NCBI RefSeq assembly: GCF_042688385.1
Contig: NZ_JBHUPY010000005.1
Span: 186,001-250,000, forward strand
Direction: 5' to 3'
Length of the DNA: 64,000 nucleotides
Origin: Herpetosiphon sp042688385
Lineage (GTDB): Bacteria; Chloroflexota; Chloroflexia; Chloroflexales; Herpetosiphonaceae
Within the stretch, counting starts at the first letter, position 1. Each line of letters starts with the position of its first letter. Shown in pieces: positions 49,751-57,957 of the stretch. The position numbers and the translations under genes are program-made. A model generated the notes under the pieces. That model worked only from the letters and a program-made list of their open reading frames with translations. It had not been told where the DNA came from and did not search any database.

Positions 49751-49866
49751 TTTAAGTGTATGTTGGTTAATCAATAATCAACATTCTTTTCACAAGTGCT
49801 GGATTGATGTGGCTTATAATTGAAACTAGGTGATTCAATTAGCTCGTTTGAAAGGACATTTAGACC

Positions 49867-50754
49867 ATGTGGAAAGACATTTTTGATATTCTGCAGATTG
49901 TATTTCTTTTAGTGTTTCTCGAAGGGATTCTTTCGATTGACAATGCTGCTGTTTTAGGCGCAATGGTTGCCCACCTGCCGCAAGATCAGCCGATTCCATG
50001 GCCAAAATGGCTGCAATGGATGAAGGGTCATGGCGAGCGCTTTTTGGGCATGCAACAGGCCGCTGCGTTGAAAGTTGGCTTGATTGGCGCATATGTTGGG
50101 CGGGGTTTGATGTTGGCAGTAGCCTTTATCATTACCGAAAACCCGTGGGTTTTGGCGATTGGCTCTGGCTATTTGGTATGGCTAAGCGTCAATCACTTTG
50201 CCCATTTGTATCGCCGCGATCAAGTTGATGAGCATGGCGCAACCAAGCAACGAGTGACGGGCTTCTGGCAAACGGTGTTAATTATTGAAATGATTGACCT
50301 TGCATTTAGCCTTGACAACGTGGTGGTGGCGGTGAGTGCCGACCCGCAAAAACGCTTTTGGGTCATTGGCTTGGGCGTGGCAATTGGGATTTTGGTGATG
50401 CGCTTTGCGGCCCAAATCTTCACCAACTTGATTGAGTGGGAGCCAAACCTTGAGCATGCAGCATTTGCCTTGTTGCTGGCGATTGGCGCTGAATCGGTGA
50501 TTAAGATTGTGTGGCATCTCGAAACGCCACATTGGCTCAAATTTGCGATCTCGATGACAATTTTGGCCTTGACTGTGGGCCTTTCACGCTTGCCATTCTT
50601 GAAGCCACTCAAAAAATTCTTGCGCTTGGGCTTGCCGTTAGCATCGATTATTGATACGGTGGTGGGCTGGCTGCTATGGCCAATTCGTTGGCTATTTGGC
50701 TTGTTGCTGGCCACATTTCGGCAACGAGTTGCGGCGCGAATCCAAGGCGAATAG
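49867..50754 (+). CDS. TerC-family membrane protein
   Basis: 295 residues with about seven to eight membrane segments. The two diagnostic TerC motifs are present: FLEGILSIDNAAVLGAM near 20 and EMIDLAFSLDNVVVAV near 140, whose acidic residues in the membrane are thought to bind metal ions. Members are linked to tellurite resistance, manganese export and loading of exported metalloproteins; the substrate here is unknown. AAAGGA precedes the ATG. The next gene starts nine bases after its stop, so the two may be co-transcribed. Confidence 0.88.
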   Translation: MWKDIFDILQIVFLLVFLEGILSIDNAAVLGAMVAHLPQDQPIPWPKWLQWMKGHGERFLGMQQAAALKVGLIGAYVGRGLMLAVAFIITENPWVLAIGSGYLVWLSVNHFAHLYRRDQVDEHGATKQRVTGFWQTVLIIEMIDLAFSLDNVVVAVSADPQKRFWVIGLGVAIGILVMRFAAQIFTNLIEWEPNLEHAAFALLLAIGAESVIKIVWHLETPHWLKFAISMTILALTVGLSRLPFLKPLKKFLRLGLPLASIIDTVVGWLLWPIRWLFGLLLATFRQRVAARIQGE

Positions 50755-50762
50755 GAGGAAGA

Positions 50763-51524
50763 ATGCAACTAACAGAACTCGTGCGCTATTTGGATGGCTA
50801 TTTGCAAACCGCCAAATTTCGCGATGCTAGTTTAAATGGCTTGCAAGTTGAAGGGCGCGCTGAAGTCAAAACCATCGCGCTTGCCGTTGATGCTTCGATG
50901 CAGGCAATTGAAGCGGCGATTGCTGGCGATGCTGATTTATTGCTGACCCATCATGGTCTTTTTTGGGGCAATGCACAGCCCTTGGTTGGTTGGTTCGGTC
51001 GCCGGATCAAACGCTTGATGGGTGCTGATTGCTCGCTCTACACCTCGCATTTGCCGCTTGATGCTCATGGCGAGGTTGGCAACAACGCTCAGTTGCTCAA
51101 GCTCTTGGGTTGGGAAGCAGTGCAGCCATTTGGTGATTATCGCGGCCAAACATTGGGCTTTATTGGCCAACTAACCACGCCATTAAGCATTGATGGCCTT
51201 GTTGCGCACATCAAAACCAGCTTGGGAATTCCCGAAGCCGAGATTAAGATTTGGGGTCAAGGCGCGCGCGGCATTCGGCGGGTGGGCGTGATTTCGGGCG
51301 ATGGGGCAAGTGAATTGGAGCAAGCCTTGCGCGATGGCTGCGATGCCTTGCTGACTGGCGAAGTTAATTATGCAGCTGTGTTTCCTGCGATCGAAGCCGA
51401 TATACCCTTAATTTGTGCTGGCCATTATCATACCGAAACCTTGGGCGTGAAGGCGCTGGGAGCGCATTTAGAGCAAACCTTTCGGGTCAAAACGTTCTTT
51501 GTTGATGTACCAACCGGCGTATAA
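50763..51524 (+). CDS. NIF3/DUF34-family protein
   Basis: About 253 residues. Start at 50763 (MQLTELVRYLDGYL) with AGGAGG five bases upstream. Family motifs: SLNGLQVEG, the metal-binding LLTHHGLFWG (adjacent His), YTSHLPLDAH, and the C-terminal LTGEVNYAAV and CAGHYHTETLG. Known members are hexameric or toroidal proteins with a dinuclear metal centre, often mislabelled as GTP cyclohydrolase type 2; the reaction is unsettled. Nine bases after TerC. Confidence 0.9.
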   Translation: MQLTELVRYLDGYLQTAKFRDASLNGLQVEGRAEVKTIALAVDASMQAIEAAIAGDADLLLTHHGLFWGNAQPLVGWFGRRIKRLMGADCSLYTSHLPLDAHGEVGNNAQLLKLLGWEAVQPFGDYRGQTLGFIGQLTTPLSIDGLVAHIKTSLGIPEAEIKIWGQGARGIRRVGVISGDGASELEQALRDGCDALLTGEVNYAAVFPAIEADIPLICAGHYHTETLGVKALGAHLEQTFRVKTFFVDVPTGV

Positions 51525-51659
51525 CCCAGCTGCAACTTGTGAGCGTTGTACAGCGTTAAACCAACCCATGGCCCAAGCCTTGCGGAAGGTAGCATTTGGC
51601 GAGTATTTCCGCTAGAATACGGTAGAGCTATGGTTTCCAAGCTATTGTAGGAGGAATAT

Positions 51660-52226
51660 ATGGGATTTCTCGACAATCTTAAAGGCACGCTTTCTCAAGG
51701 TGTAGACCGCGCTAAGTTCGAAGCCGATAAATTACAACGGACCAGCCGCGTTCGAGGCGATATTGGCGATATGCAACAGCAAATTGCCACCAACTATGGT
51801 TTGTTGGGTCAACGAGCTTATGAATTGCATCAACAAGGCGTTTTGACTGCGCCTGAAGTTACCAGTTTGGTCAATCTGATCAACGATTTGCAGGCACGCT
51901 TAGCTGGCGCTCAAGCTGAATTGGAACGGGCGCAGAATGAGCAATTTGTGGCTGTACAAACCCCGCCGCCCCCAGCGTATCCACAACCATATGCCTCATC
52001 GGTGCCACCGCAACAAGCACCATACGCACCGCCAGTTGAGGCCCAGAATTATGTGCCGCCAACCAGCTATGCGCCAAATGAGGCTCCAGCAGCACCATTT
52101 GCCCCGCCAGCAGCAGATGCAACTGCTGATAGTGGCTCGATTCCGATTGAGCGCTCATGCCCAAGTTGTGGCTTTAAAGTTACTGGGCAAGGTGTTTTTT
52201 GCCCTGAATGTGGCGCTCGTTTGTAA
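51660..52226 (+). CDS. Coiled-coil protein with C-terminal zinc ribbon
   Basis: 188 residues. GGAGGA precedes the ATG. The N-terminal half is helical and charged (residues 1-100) and likely a coiled coil; a Pro/Ala/Tyr-rich linker (residues 103-150) follows; the C-terminus is a zinc ribbon with CPSCGF and CPECGARL. No membrane segment or signal. This layout is typical of small bacterial zinc-ribbon proteins of unknown function. Probably monocistronic, with a terminator directly downstream. Confidence 0.8.
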   Translation: MGFLDNLKGTLSQGVDRAKFEADKLQRTSRVRGDIGDMQQQIATNYGLLGQRAYELHQQGVLTAPEVTSLVNLINDLQARLAGAQAELERAQNEQFVAVQTPPPPAYPQPYASSVPPQQAPYAPPVEAQNYVPPTSYAPNEAPAAPFAPPAADATADSGSIPIERSCPSCGFKVTGQGVFCPECGARL

Positions 52227-52246
52227 ACGCTGAAGCTTGCTACAAT

Positions 52247-52280
52247 ACCCATGGTTGCATTCGCAGCCGTGGGTTTTTTT
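52247..52280 (+). terminator. Intrinsic terminator
   Basis: Twelve-base stem starting ACCCATGG and closing CCGTGGGT, with T-G pairs, loop ATTC, followed by TTTTTT. Ends the zinc-ribbon gene. Confidence 0.85.
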
Positions 52281-52312
52281 ATGCTGTCGATTATTGAGAA
52301 TGGAATATCTCT

Positions 52313-53641
52313 ATGTTACCAAAGATTGTGAGCGCTGTACCTGGGCCACGTAGCCAAGCACTCTTAGCTCAATTGGCTGCCAGCGAAGCTCCTAGTTTGA
52401 CCTTGCCCGGAGGCATTGTTTGGGCCGAGGCTGAGGGCGCATTCGTTACCGATGTTGATGGCAATCGCTACTTAGATTTGGCGGCGGCCTTTGGGGTGGT
52501 TGGTATTGGCCATCGCCATCCAGCGGTTTTAGCGGCTATCCAAGCCCAAAGCCAGCGCTTGATTCACGGCATGGGCGATGTTTTTGCCCATGAAGCGCGG
52601 ATTGAATTGGTGCAATTGATTAAACAGCATGCGCCAATTGCCGATGGGCGGGTTTTTCTGGCTGGTGGCGGGGCTGAAAGCATCGAAATTGCGCTGAAAA
52701 CGGCGATGCTTGCAACCCAAAAGCCCGGGGTTTTGGCCTTCACTGGCGGTTATCATGGCTTGAGTTATGGCTCATTAGCAGCAACCAATCGAGCCGATTT
52801 TCGCCAACCGTTCTTACCCCAACTATCGAACCACATTCAACGTGCGCCGTATCCTTATCCATTTCGTTGGCGCGGCACGAACGATTGCCTTGATTGGGCT
52901 TTGGCAACCACCGAGCAGGCAATTAAAACTAGCCCTAGCCCATTGGGTGCATTAATTGTCGAGCCAGTGCAAGGTCGCGAGGGCGAAATTGTGCCGCCTG
53001 ATGGCTGGTTGCGTGGTTTGCGCCAATTGTGCGATCAGTATGAAATTCTGTTGATTGCTGATGAGATTTTTACTGGTTGGGGGCGTACTGGCAAGTGGTG
53101 GGGTGTGAATCACGATGGCATCGAGCCAGATATTATTTGTATGGGTAAGGGCATGACTGGCGGTTTGCAAATCGCTGCTTGTGTTGGCCGCGCCGAACAT
53201 ATGGCCCATTGGCAGGTTAATGGCGAGCCATTGCATACTGGCACATTTATGGGACATCCCTTGGCATGCGCTGGGGCTGCGGCAGCAATTCGGGTTTTAA
53301 CTGAACATAACGTATTAGATCAGGTTAATCAATTAAGCACCCAGCTTTTGTGGGGCTTGGGCGCGATTGCTGAAGATTGTGCCTTGGTAGGCGATGTGCG
53401 TGGACGTGGCTTGATGCTTGGGCTGGAACTTGTGCAGGCCGATGGCATTACGCCGAATCCGAGTGCAGTGATGCAAGTGACAAGTTTTTGCCAAGCGCAA
53501 GGGATTTTAGTGCTTGGTGGCGGAATGGATGGCAATGTCTTGAGCCTTACGCCGCCGTTTATCCTCAATCAAGACCAAGTTGCATATGCCTTGAATGTGT
53601 TGCAACAGGCATTAACAACGGTTGCTGAACACCAAAAATAG
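52313..53641 (+). CDS. Class III pyridoxal-phosphate aminotransferase
   Basis: 442 residues. It transfers amino groups, typically from an omega-amino acid such as 4-aminobutyrate or ornithine to a 2-oxoacid. Motifs: VTDVDGNRYLDLAAAFGVVGIG, the glycine-rich phosphate loop GGAESIEIALKTA, FTGGYHG, VEPVQGREGE, LLIADEIFTGWGRTG with the cofactor-contacting Asp, and MGKGMTGGLQ with the Schiff-base Lys. The ending GGGMDGNVLSLTPPFIL fits the 4-aminobutyrate aminotransferase group, but the substrate cannot be assigned from context. Confidence 0.88.
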   Translation: MLPKIVSAVPGPRSQALLAQLAASEAPSLTLPGGIVWAEAEGAFVTDVDGNRYLDLAAAFGVVGIGHRHPAVLAAIQAQSQRLIHGMGDVFAHEARIELVQLIKQHAPIADGRVFLAGGGAESIEIALKTAMLATQKPGVLAFTGGYHGLSYGSLAATNRADFRQPFLPQLSNHIQRAPYPYPFRWRGTNDCLDWALATTEQAIKTSPSPLGALIVEPVQGREGEIVPPDGWLRGLRQLCDQYEILLIADEIFTGWGRTGKWWGVNHDGIEPDIICMGKGMTGGLQIAACVGRAEHMAHWQVNGEPLHTGTFMGHPLACAGAAAAIRVLTEHNVLDQVNQLSTQLLWGLGAIAEDCALVGDVRGRGLMLGLELVQADGITPNPSAVMQVTSFCQAQGILVLGGGMDGNVLSLTPPFILNQDQVAYALNVLQQALTTVAEHQK

Positions 53642-53666
53642 CAGCGGAGCAAGTTTGCTCCGCTGC
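53641..53666. terminator. Bidirectional terminator between convergent genes
   Basis: Perfect stem GCAGCGGAGC / GCTCCGCTGC starting on the last base of the aminotransferase stop codon. The stem is shared with the convergent glycine-zipper gene. Confidence 0.7.
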
Positions 53667-53690
53667 CCAAGCACCTGGAGGAATTGGGCT

Positions 53691-54968
53691 TTAGCCCCGG
53701 CGACCTACATCGCCATCGCGGTCGATATCAGCATCAAGTTTGCGCTCAACGCTGTTGCCAGCATCGCGTAACTTGTCACCGACAGCGCTGGCGGTGCCTC
53801 GATATTGTGCTTGATTATCAGGGCTGAATGCACCTGTTTCTTTATCAGCTTGTTCGCCAACGGTATCACCTACAGCGCCAACGGCTGCGCCAGCAACCCC
53901 ACCGACAACGCCACCAACAACTGCGCCAACTGGGCCACCAGCTGCGCCGATTGCTGCGCCAGTTACGGCTCCAGCAGCACCGCCGCCAGCAGTTCCGATT
54001 TTGCTGCTGTCATCATAGGCTTTATCGGCATTGCGGAAGGTATCGTCACCTTGATCATCTGTGGTGACATCGCGGACACTGTTTTCAATTCGATTGGTAA
54101 GTGGCGTATCGTTGGTCGTGGTGTAATCGCGATTGGCAATTGATTCGCGAGTTGCATCGACTTCGTTCATGCGGTCGTAGGTTGCGTTGCTTGAATAAGC
54201 ATTGGTGGTGTCATAAGCGCCAGCAGTGCGATTGGTGTAATCGCTGTCAAGCGTGTTGTCATCTAATTTTTCGCCTGCGGTATCGCCAGCTGCGCCAACT
54301 GCGCCCCCAACGACTGCCCCAGTTACGCCACCAATAACCGCGCCAACTGGGCCACCAGCTGCGCCAATGCTTGCGCCAGTTATGGCACCAGCAGCGCCAC
54401 CGCCAACAGTCCCGATTTTGCTACTATCAGCGTAGGCTTGTTCGTTGCTTTGGTCGTAGGCAACATCATCATCGGTATCCCATTGGAAGCGCTCAGCGCC
54501 AGCCCGACGCAACGTGCTGCGGACTTGAGCTGCTTGACTATCATCGGCATGTACAGTTACCAGCGTGCTACCAGCCTTGACTCGTTCTTCATAAACATAC
54601 GCTTGGTCTTCTGGCACGCTCGCTGCATTGATCAATGCGCCGGCAATCCCACCAGTTGCTGCACCAGCGACAGCACCCGTGAGTGCGGCAACCAAGGCAC
54701 CAGCACCAACTAATGGCCCAATCCCTGGAATTGCCAATGCGGCCAAACCAACCAAGCCACCCCAGACTGCGCCAACAGTTAAGCCTTCGCCGGCAGTCAT
54801 ATGATCATCACTCGCAGGAGTCAGGTTGCCATCGGCATCAACAGTGCGGCTGCTATCGCGGGCAACAACTGAGATCGCATCGTTTGTGATACCCATTGCA
54901 TGCAAATCGCGAACAGCGGCTTGAGCTTGTGCGTCTGAATTGAATACACCTACAATTGTGGTTGTCAT
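53691..54968 (-). CDS. General-stress-type protein with glycine-zipper repeats
   Basis: About 425 residues. Start at 54968 (MTTTIVGVFNSDAQAQ) with AGGAG upstream. Residues 1-60 resemble the 17 kDa general stress protein domain (VVGVFNS, AAVRDLHAMGI). There are three Gly/Ala-rich zipper segments (~90-135, ~200-250 and ~340-390); the last two are near copies, each starting with D-S-S-K-I-G-T and containing GAAGGPVGAV. Asp/Thr-rich spacers (TTNDTPLTNRIENSVRD) separate them. Probably membrane-associated through the zippers. Often linked to osmotic or desiccation stress; regulation not visible here. The C-terminus is acidic and basic mixed (DADIDRDGDVGRRG). Confidence 0.7.
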   Translation of the reverse strand: MTTTIVGVFNSDAQAQAAVRDLHAMGITNDAISVVARDSSRTVDADGNLTPASDDHMTAGEGLTVGAVWGGLVGLAALAIPGIGPLVGAGALVAALTGAVAGAATGGIAGALINAASVPEDQAYVYEERVKAGSTLVTVHADDSQAAQVRSTLRRAGAERFQWDTDDDVAYDQSNEQAYADSSKIGTVGGGAAGAITGASIGAAGGPVGAVIGGVTGAVVGGAVGAAGDTAGEKLDDNTLDSDYTNRTAGAYDTTNAYSSNATYDRMNEVDATRESIANRDYTTTNDTPLTNRIENSVRDVTTDDQGDDTFRNADKAYDDSSKIGTAGGGAAGAVTGAAIGAAGGPVGAVVGGVVGGVAGAAVGAVGDTVGEQADKETGAFSPDNQAQYRGTASAVGDKLRDAGNSVERKLDADIDRDGDVGRRG

Positions 54969-55042
54969 ACGATAAACTCCTTTGTTACCTAACTGATATT
55001 TACAATCAGTACTCCGATTTCCTGATTCTCTATAAAGCAAAA

Positions 55043-55070
55043 AGCGTGCCACGTTCATTCGTAGCACGCT
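55043..55070 (-). terminator. Terminator of the ABC exporter operon
   Basis: AGCGTGC / GCACGCT plus inner ACG / CGT pairs; on the minus strand followed by TTTTTGCTTT. Lies beyond the stop at 55103. Confidence 0.75.
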
Positions 55071-55102
55071 GCCGATTATTGCAAACTCGTTGATAAGGTC
55101 AT

Positions 55103-55966
55103 TTATGTATCATTAAACATGCGATTGAGCTGGCGCTGGCGCAACCACGCAGCCGCTATCATTAATAGGATAGCCACAATGCCTAAGGCTGCGCGGGTTT
55201 GCAAGAGGCTGGGGGCGATGGCAGTGGTCAGTGGGCCGGCATAGGGCGTGCCATCCATGCGATAGGCATAGGCTCCCCACAGGGCTGGCCGAACCATTAG
55301 CTCACCAATAAAGTCGTAGTTACTTTGGACGGTTTGGCTGATGTCGCCGCAGCAATGGGTTTGCGCAATTCCCAAGCTTGTGCCCGATGGTGAGATCAAA
55401 GCCAAACCAAGCCGGTTGGCTGCATCAGCCAGCGCCACCATTCCCAGCGTAATCAAGCGCCAGATGCTACTTTGCAACCATGTAGCAATTAAATCGCTAA
55501 TTGCAACCCAAAGTGCAATTCCAGGTAATGGCCCAAACCAAAAAACCAACCAAACCGTCAGTTTGTTTAAGGCCGGCGGAAACGCATTGGTCGGCGATTC
55601 TGAAGAGACTATATCTACAACCCGCGTTTGCAAAAACAGAGAGCCAAGCACGCCAACCAGCACAACAGGCAGCAACACGGTTGCCAAACGCGCGAAGCCA
55701 TCAAAAACCAGATACTTGAGTTGCGGGCGAGCAACATTAATTGGATCATAGGCGCGATTATGAGTATGCCAGCTGGGCATGGTTGTCGCGATGCCAAAAA
55801 GCAGCACGGTTGTCATGAGCGACCAATATTGCAGCACAGCATAATAGCTCATGCTTTGACCAAGCCAACTGCCACCTCGCCGATAGACCCAGCTCAAAAA
55901 CCCAATAATGACGATCACGACCAAAAATAACCAATTAAGATTGCGTTTTAAATGGTAGCGGATCAT
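55103..55966 (-). CDS. ABC-2-type membrane subunit
   Basis: 287 residues with about six membrane segments, e.g. LFLVVIVIIGFLSWVY and AALGIVAILLMIAAAWL near the end. An extracytoplasmic loop between segments carries Pro/Asn-rich sequence. The start ATG at 55966 overlaps the stop of the ATPase gene by four bases. With the ATPase and the second membrane protein it forms a three-gene exporter. No substrate can be named. Confidence 0.7.
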   Translation of the reverse strand: MIRYHLKRNLNWLFLVVIVIIGFLSWVYRRGGSWLGQSMSYYAVLQYWSLMTTVLLFGIATTMPSWHTHNRAYDPINVARPQLKYLVFDGFARLATVLLPVVLVGVLGSLFLQTRVVDIVSSESPTNAFPPALNKLTVWLVFWFGPLPGIALWVAISDLIATWLQSSIWRLITLGMVALADAANRLGLALISPSGTSLGIAQTHCCGDISQTVQSNYDFIGELMVRPALWGAYAYRMDGTPYAGPLTTAIAPSLLQTRAALGIVAILLMIAAAWLRQRQLNRMFNDT

Positions 55967-56811
55967 GCGATTCGCTCCTGATCAGTAAGCCGTAAATATT
56001 GATCTTCTAAGGTGGTTGCCACCCTCGTTGCTCCGCGCGGAATGGGCAACCCAACCCCGCGCATTCGTACGCTACCAGCAATTTCGCGCCGTACATTGGT
56101 AATCGTGTAGCCTTGGCCATAAATCGGTAGCTCGGCCTCGATTTGCCAAGTTGGTTCGGCTGAGGTTGTGGTTAGCGTTTGTGGATGACCATCAAAGACC
56201 AACTTGCCCTGATCAATAATCAGAATTCGATGGGCAATCGCTTCAATATCGCTAACAATATGAGTTGAAAAAAGCACTAACCGATCATGCGTTGCAGCGG
56301 CCAAATATTCGTGAAAGCGCACTCGCTCCCATGGGTCAAGCCCTTGAGTTGGTTCATCAAGCAGAATGATGGGGGTTTCGCAGGCCAAAATATAGGCCAA
56401 ACCCATGCGTTGGCGCATACCGCCGCTATAGCTGCCAAGCGTTTTATGCGCGACCGAACCAAGGCCTAGTTTTTCGAGCCATTCATCGCCAGCTTTCGGC
56501 GAATTGCCGTGCAAACGCAACAGATAATGAATATAATCGCGGGCGCTTAGTTTAGCGGGGTAAACCATATTTTGCGGTAAATAGGCTGTAGCTTGACGTA
56601 ATGCTTTGGGGTTTTCAATACTTGCTTGATCGTGATAAAAAATTTCGCCTTCGCTTGGCTGTTGCAGCGTGGCTAAAATGCGCAACAACGTCGATTTACC
56701 CGCTCCATTGCGCCCAAGCAAGCCTATAATTCCTTGCTCTGCCTGAAAGGTAATCTGCTCTAAGGCTATTTTTTGCTGATAGCGATGGCTCAGCTTTGCG
56801 ATATTAAGCAT
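55963..56811 (-). CDS. ABC transporter ATPase (exporter type)
   Basis: About 282 residues. Walker A GRNGAGKST, Q-loop YLPQNM, signature SYSGGMRQRMGLA, Walker B IILLDEPTQGLD and switch His in FSTHIVSDIEA are all intact. The layout matches ABC-2 exporter ATPases (CcmA/NatA-like), with a C-terminal extension of ~70 residues after the ATPase core. The start at 56811 has GAGG upstream and overlaps the preceding gene by eight bases. Confidence 0.88.
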   Translation of the reverse strand: MLNIAKLSHRYQQKIALEQITFQAEQGIIGLLGRNGAGKSTLLRILATLQQPSEGEIFYHDQASIENPKALRQATAYLPQNMVYPAKLSARDYIHYLLRLHGNSPKAGDEWLEKLGLGSVAHKTLGSYSGGMRQRMGLAYILACETPIILLDEPTQGLDPWERVRFHEYLAAATHDRLVLFSTHIVSDIEAIAHRILIIDQGKLVFDGHPQTLTTTSAEPTWQIEAELPIYGQGYTITNVRREIAGSVRMRGVGLPIPRGATRVATTLEDQYLRLTDQERIA

Positions 56812-57481
56812 CGAAACCTCGATCTGCATGAATCCATGCCAAGCTGCGAATATCATTGGGTAGCCAGCGCGCCGCCCCGATTAAACCGCCACTGATGGCT
56901 AAGACCACGCCGTGATGGAGTAACAGTTGGCTGGTTAATGGATTTTCGCGCTGCCAGCCTAGCGGGGTTGGGGTCAGCGACCATGCCAGATTAGCGTTGA
57001 TAAGAATTGGCAGCATAATACTCAGGAGCATAATGCTCAGGCTCATCCATGCAATCACATTGCTGCGCGCGCCTGTCCAAATATGTAAGGCCCAAGCCCA
57101 AGCCATGCCATAGCAACTGGTTACGAGGGTCGTGCTGGCAAGTTTGGCAAATGCTACGTTAAAGCTGAAGCTTATCAGCAAGACAATCAGGGTAATTCCA
57201 AGCAGCATCAACAACCCATAGCTGCCCCAGCGTTCAAGCCATAAACTACGTGGATCGCGCAGGCCTAAAACCGCCAAACGCGGGTCTGGCTCGGTTTGGG
57301 CGATTCCATAGCCAAAAACAAGGCTCACCAAACATGGAATTAGCCAATTGCTAATTCGATAGGCTCCAATAATTGGTGAACTTGGAGTGGTTACCGCAAT
57401 AATGCCTTCCCACGTCCAGAGCAGCAAGAGTGGAATACCGATCAGTAATAAAAACCACGCTTTTTTGCGAAAATAGTTCAT
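56804..57481 (-). CDS. Membrane protein of the ABC exporter operon
   Basis: 225 residues with about six membrane segments (AWFLLLIGIPLLLLWTW, LMLLGITLIVLLISFSF, VVLAISGGLIGAARWL). GGAG precedes the ATG at 57481. First gene of the operon, overlapping the ATPase start by eight bases. It likely pairs with the 287-residue membrane subunit to form the channel. No conserved motif recognised beyond hydrophobicity. Confidence 0.65.
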   Translation of the reverse strand: MNYFRKKAWFLLLIGIPLLLLWTWEGIIAVTTPSSPIIGAYRISNWLIPCLVSLVFGYGIAQTEPDPRLAVLGLRDPRSLWLERWGSYGLLMLLGITLIVLLISFSFNVAFAKLASTTLVTSCYGMAWAWALHIWTGARSNVIAWMSLSIMLLSIMLPILINANLAWSLTPTPLGWQRENPLTSQLLLHHGVVLAISGGLIGAARWLPNDIRSLAWIHADRGFDA

Positions 57482-57957
57482 TCAGCTATCTCCGTGCCTT
57501 CTATCAGAACTAAGCCGCTCCTAAATTTATCGATGCGATTAAATAGTATCTGCTCTCAAACCTCAATGCGTGCTTATCGCTATCAAAGTGGATAGAGTAA
57601 TTAACCTGTTTTATCCATCGAGAAGTTCAGGCAAATACTATTTAATTTTGTAGAATTTTGTAAGCAGCCCAAAGAAAGACATAACCGTCTCCTGATTAAG
57701 CATGTTTATTTGAATGGAGCAATGGTTGGAAGGAGGGATGAATGCTGAGGTTGCTCTCTTTTCTTGCCAACGAATGTACCAAAATCGTTTGCAGTTGTCA
57801 ACTTGCTCACTGTATAGTTCTTTTTTGCGCAGAATTACACCAAATGAGCTTAATCTACAAGGCCCGAAATGCTATCGCAACAAGAGCCAATTTCGCGGTA
57901 CAATGACGCAATTGTCTGGATAACAGGCATTGAAATCCAAGCAAGGAGCCGAAACTC
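57482..57957. other. Divergent intergenic region with a spaced inverted repeat
   Basis: 476 bases between the ABC exporter operon and the phosphohexomutase gene. It contains ATTAAATAGTAT (57538-57549) and its exact complement ATACTATTTAAT (57635-57646), 85 bases apart. A 69-codon ORF and an AAGGAGGG sequence occur near 57730 but the ORF does not look protein-like. No other gene seen. Confidence 0.5.

Noticed and set aside
57714..57923. 69-codon plus-strand ORF with AAGGAGGG nearby
   Set aside because: The start spacing is poor, composition is not protein-like, and no motif or family is visible. It is probably chance in an intergenic region.
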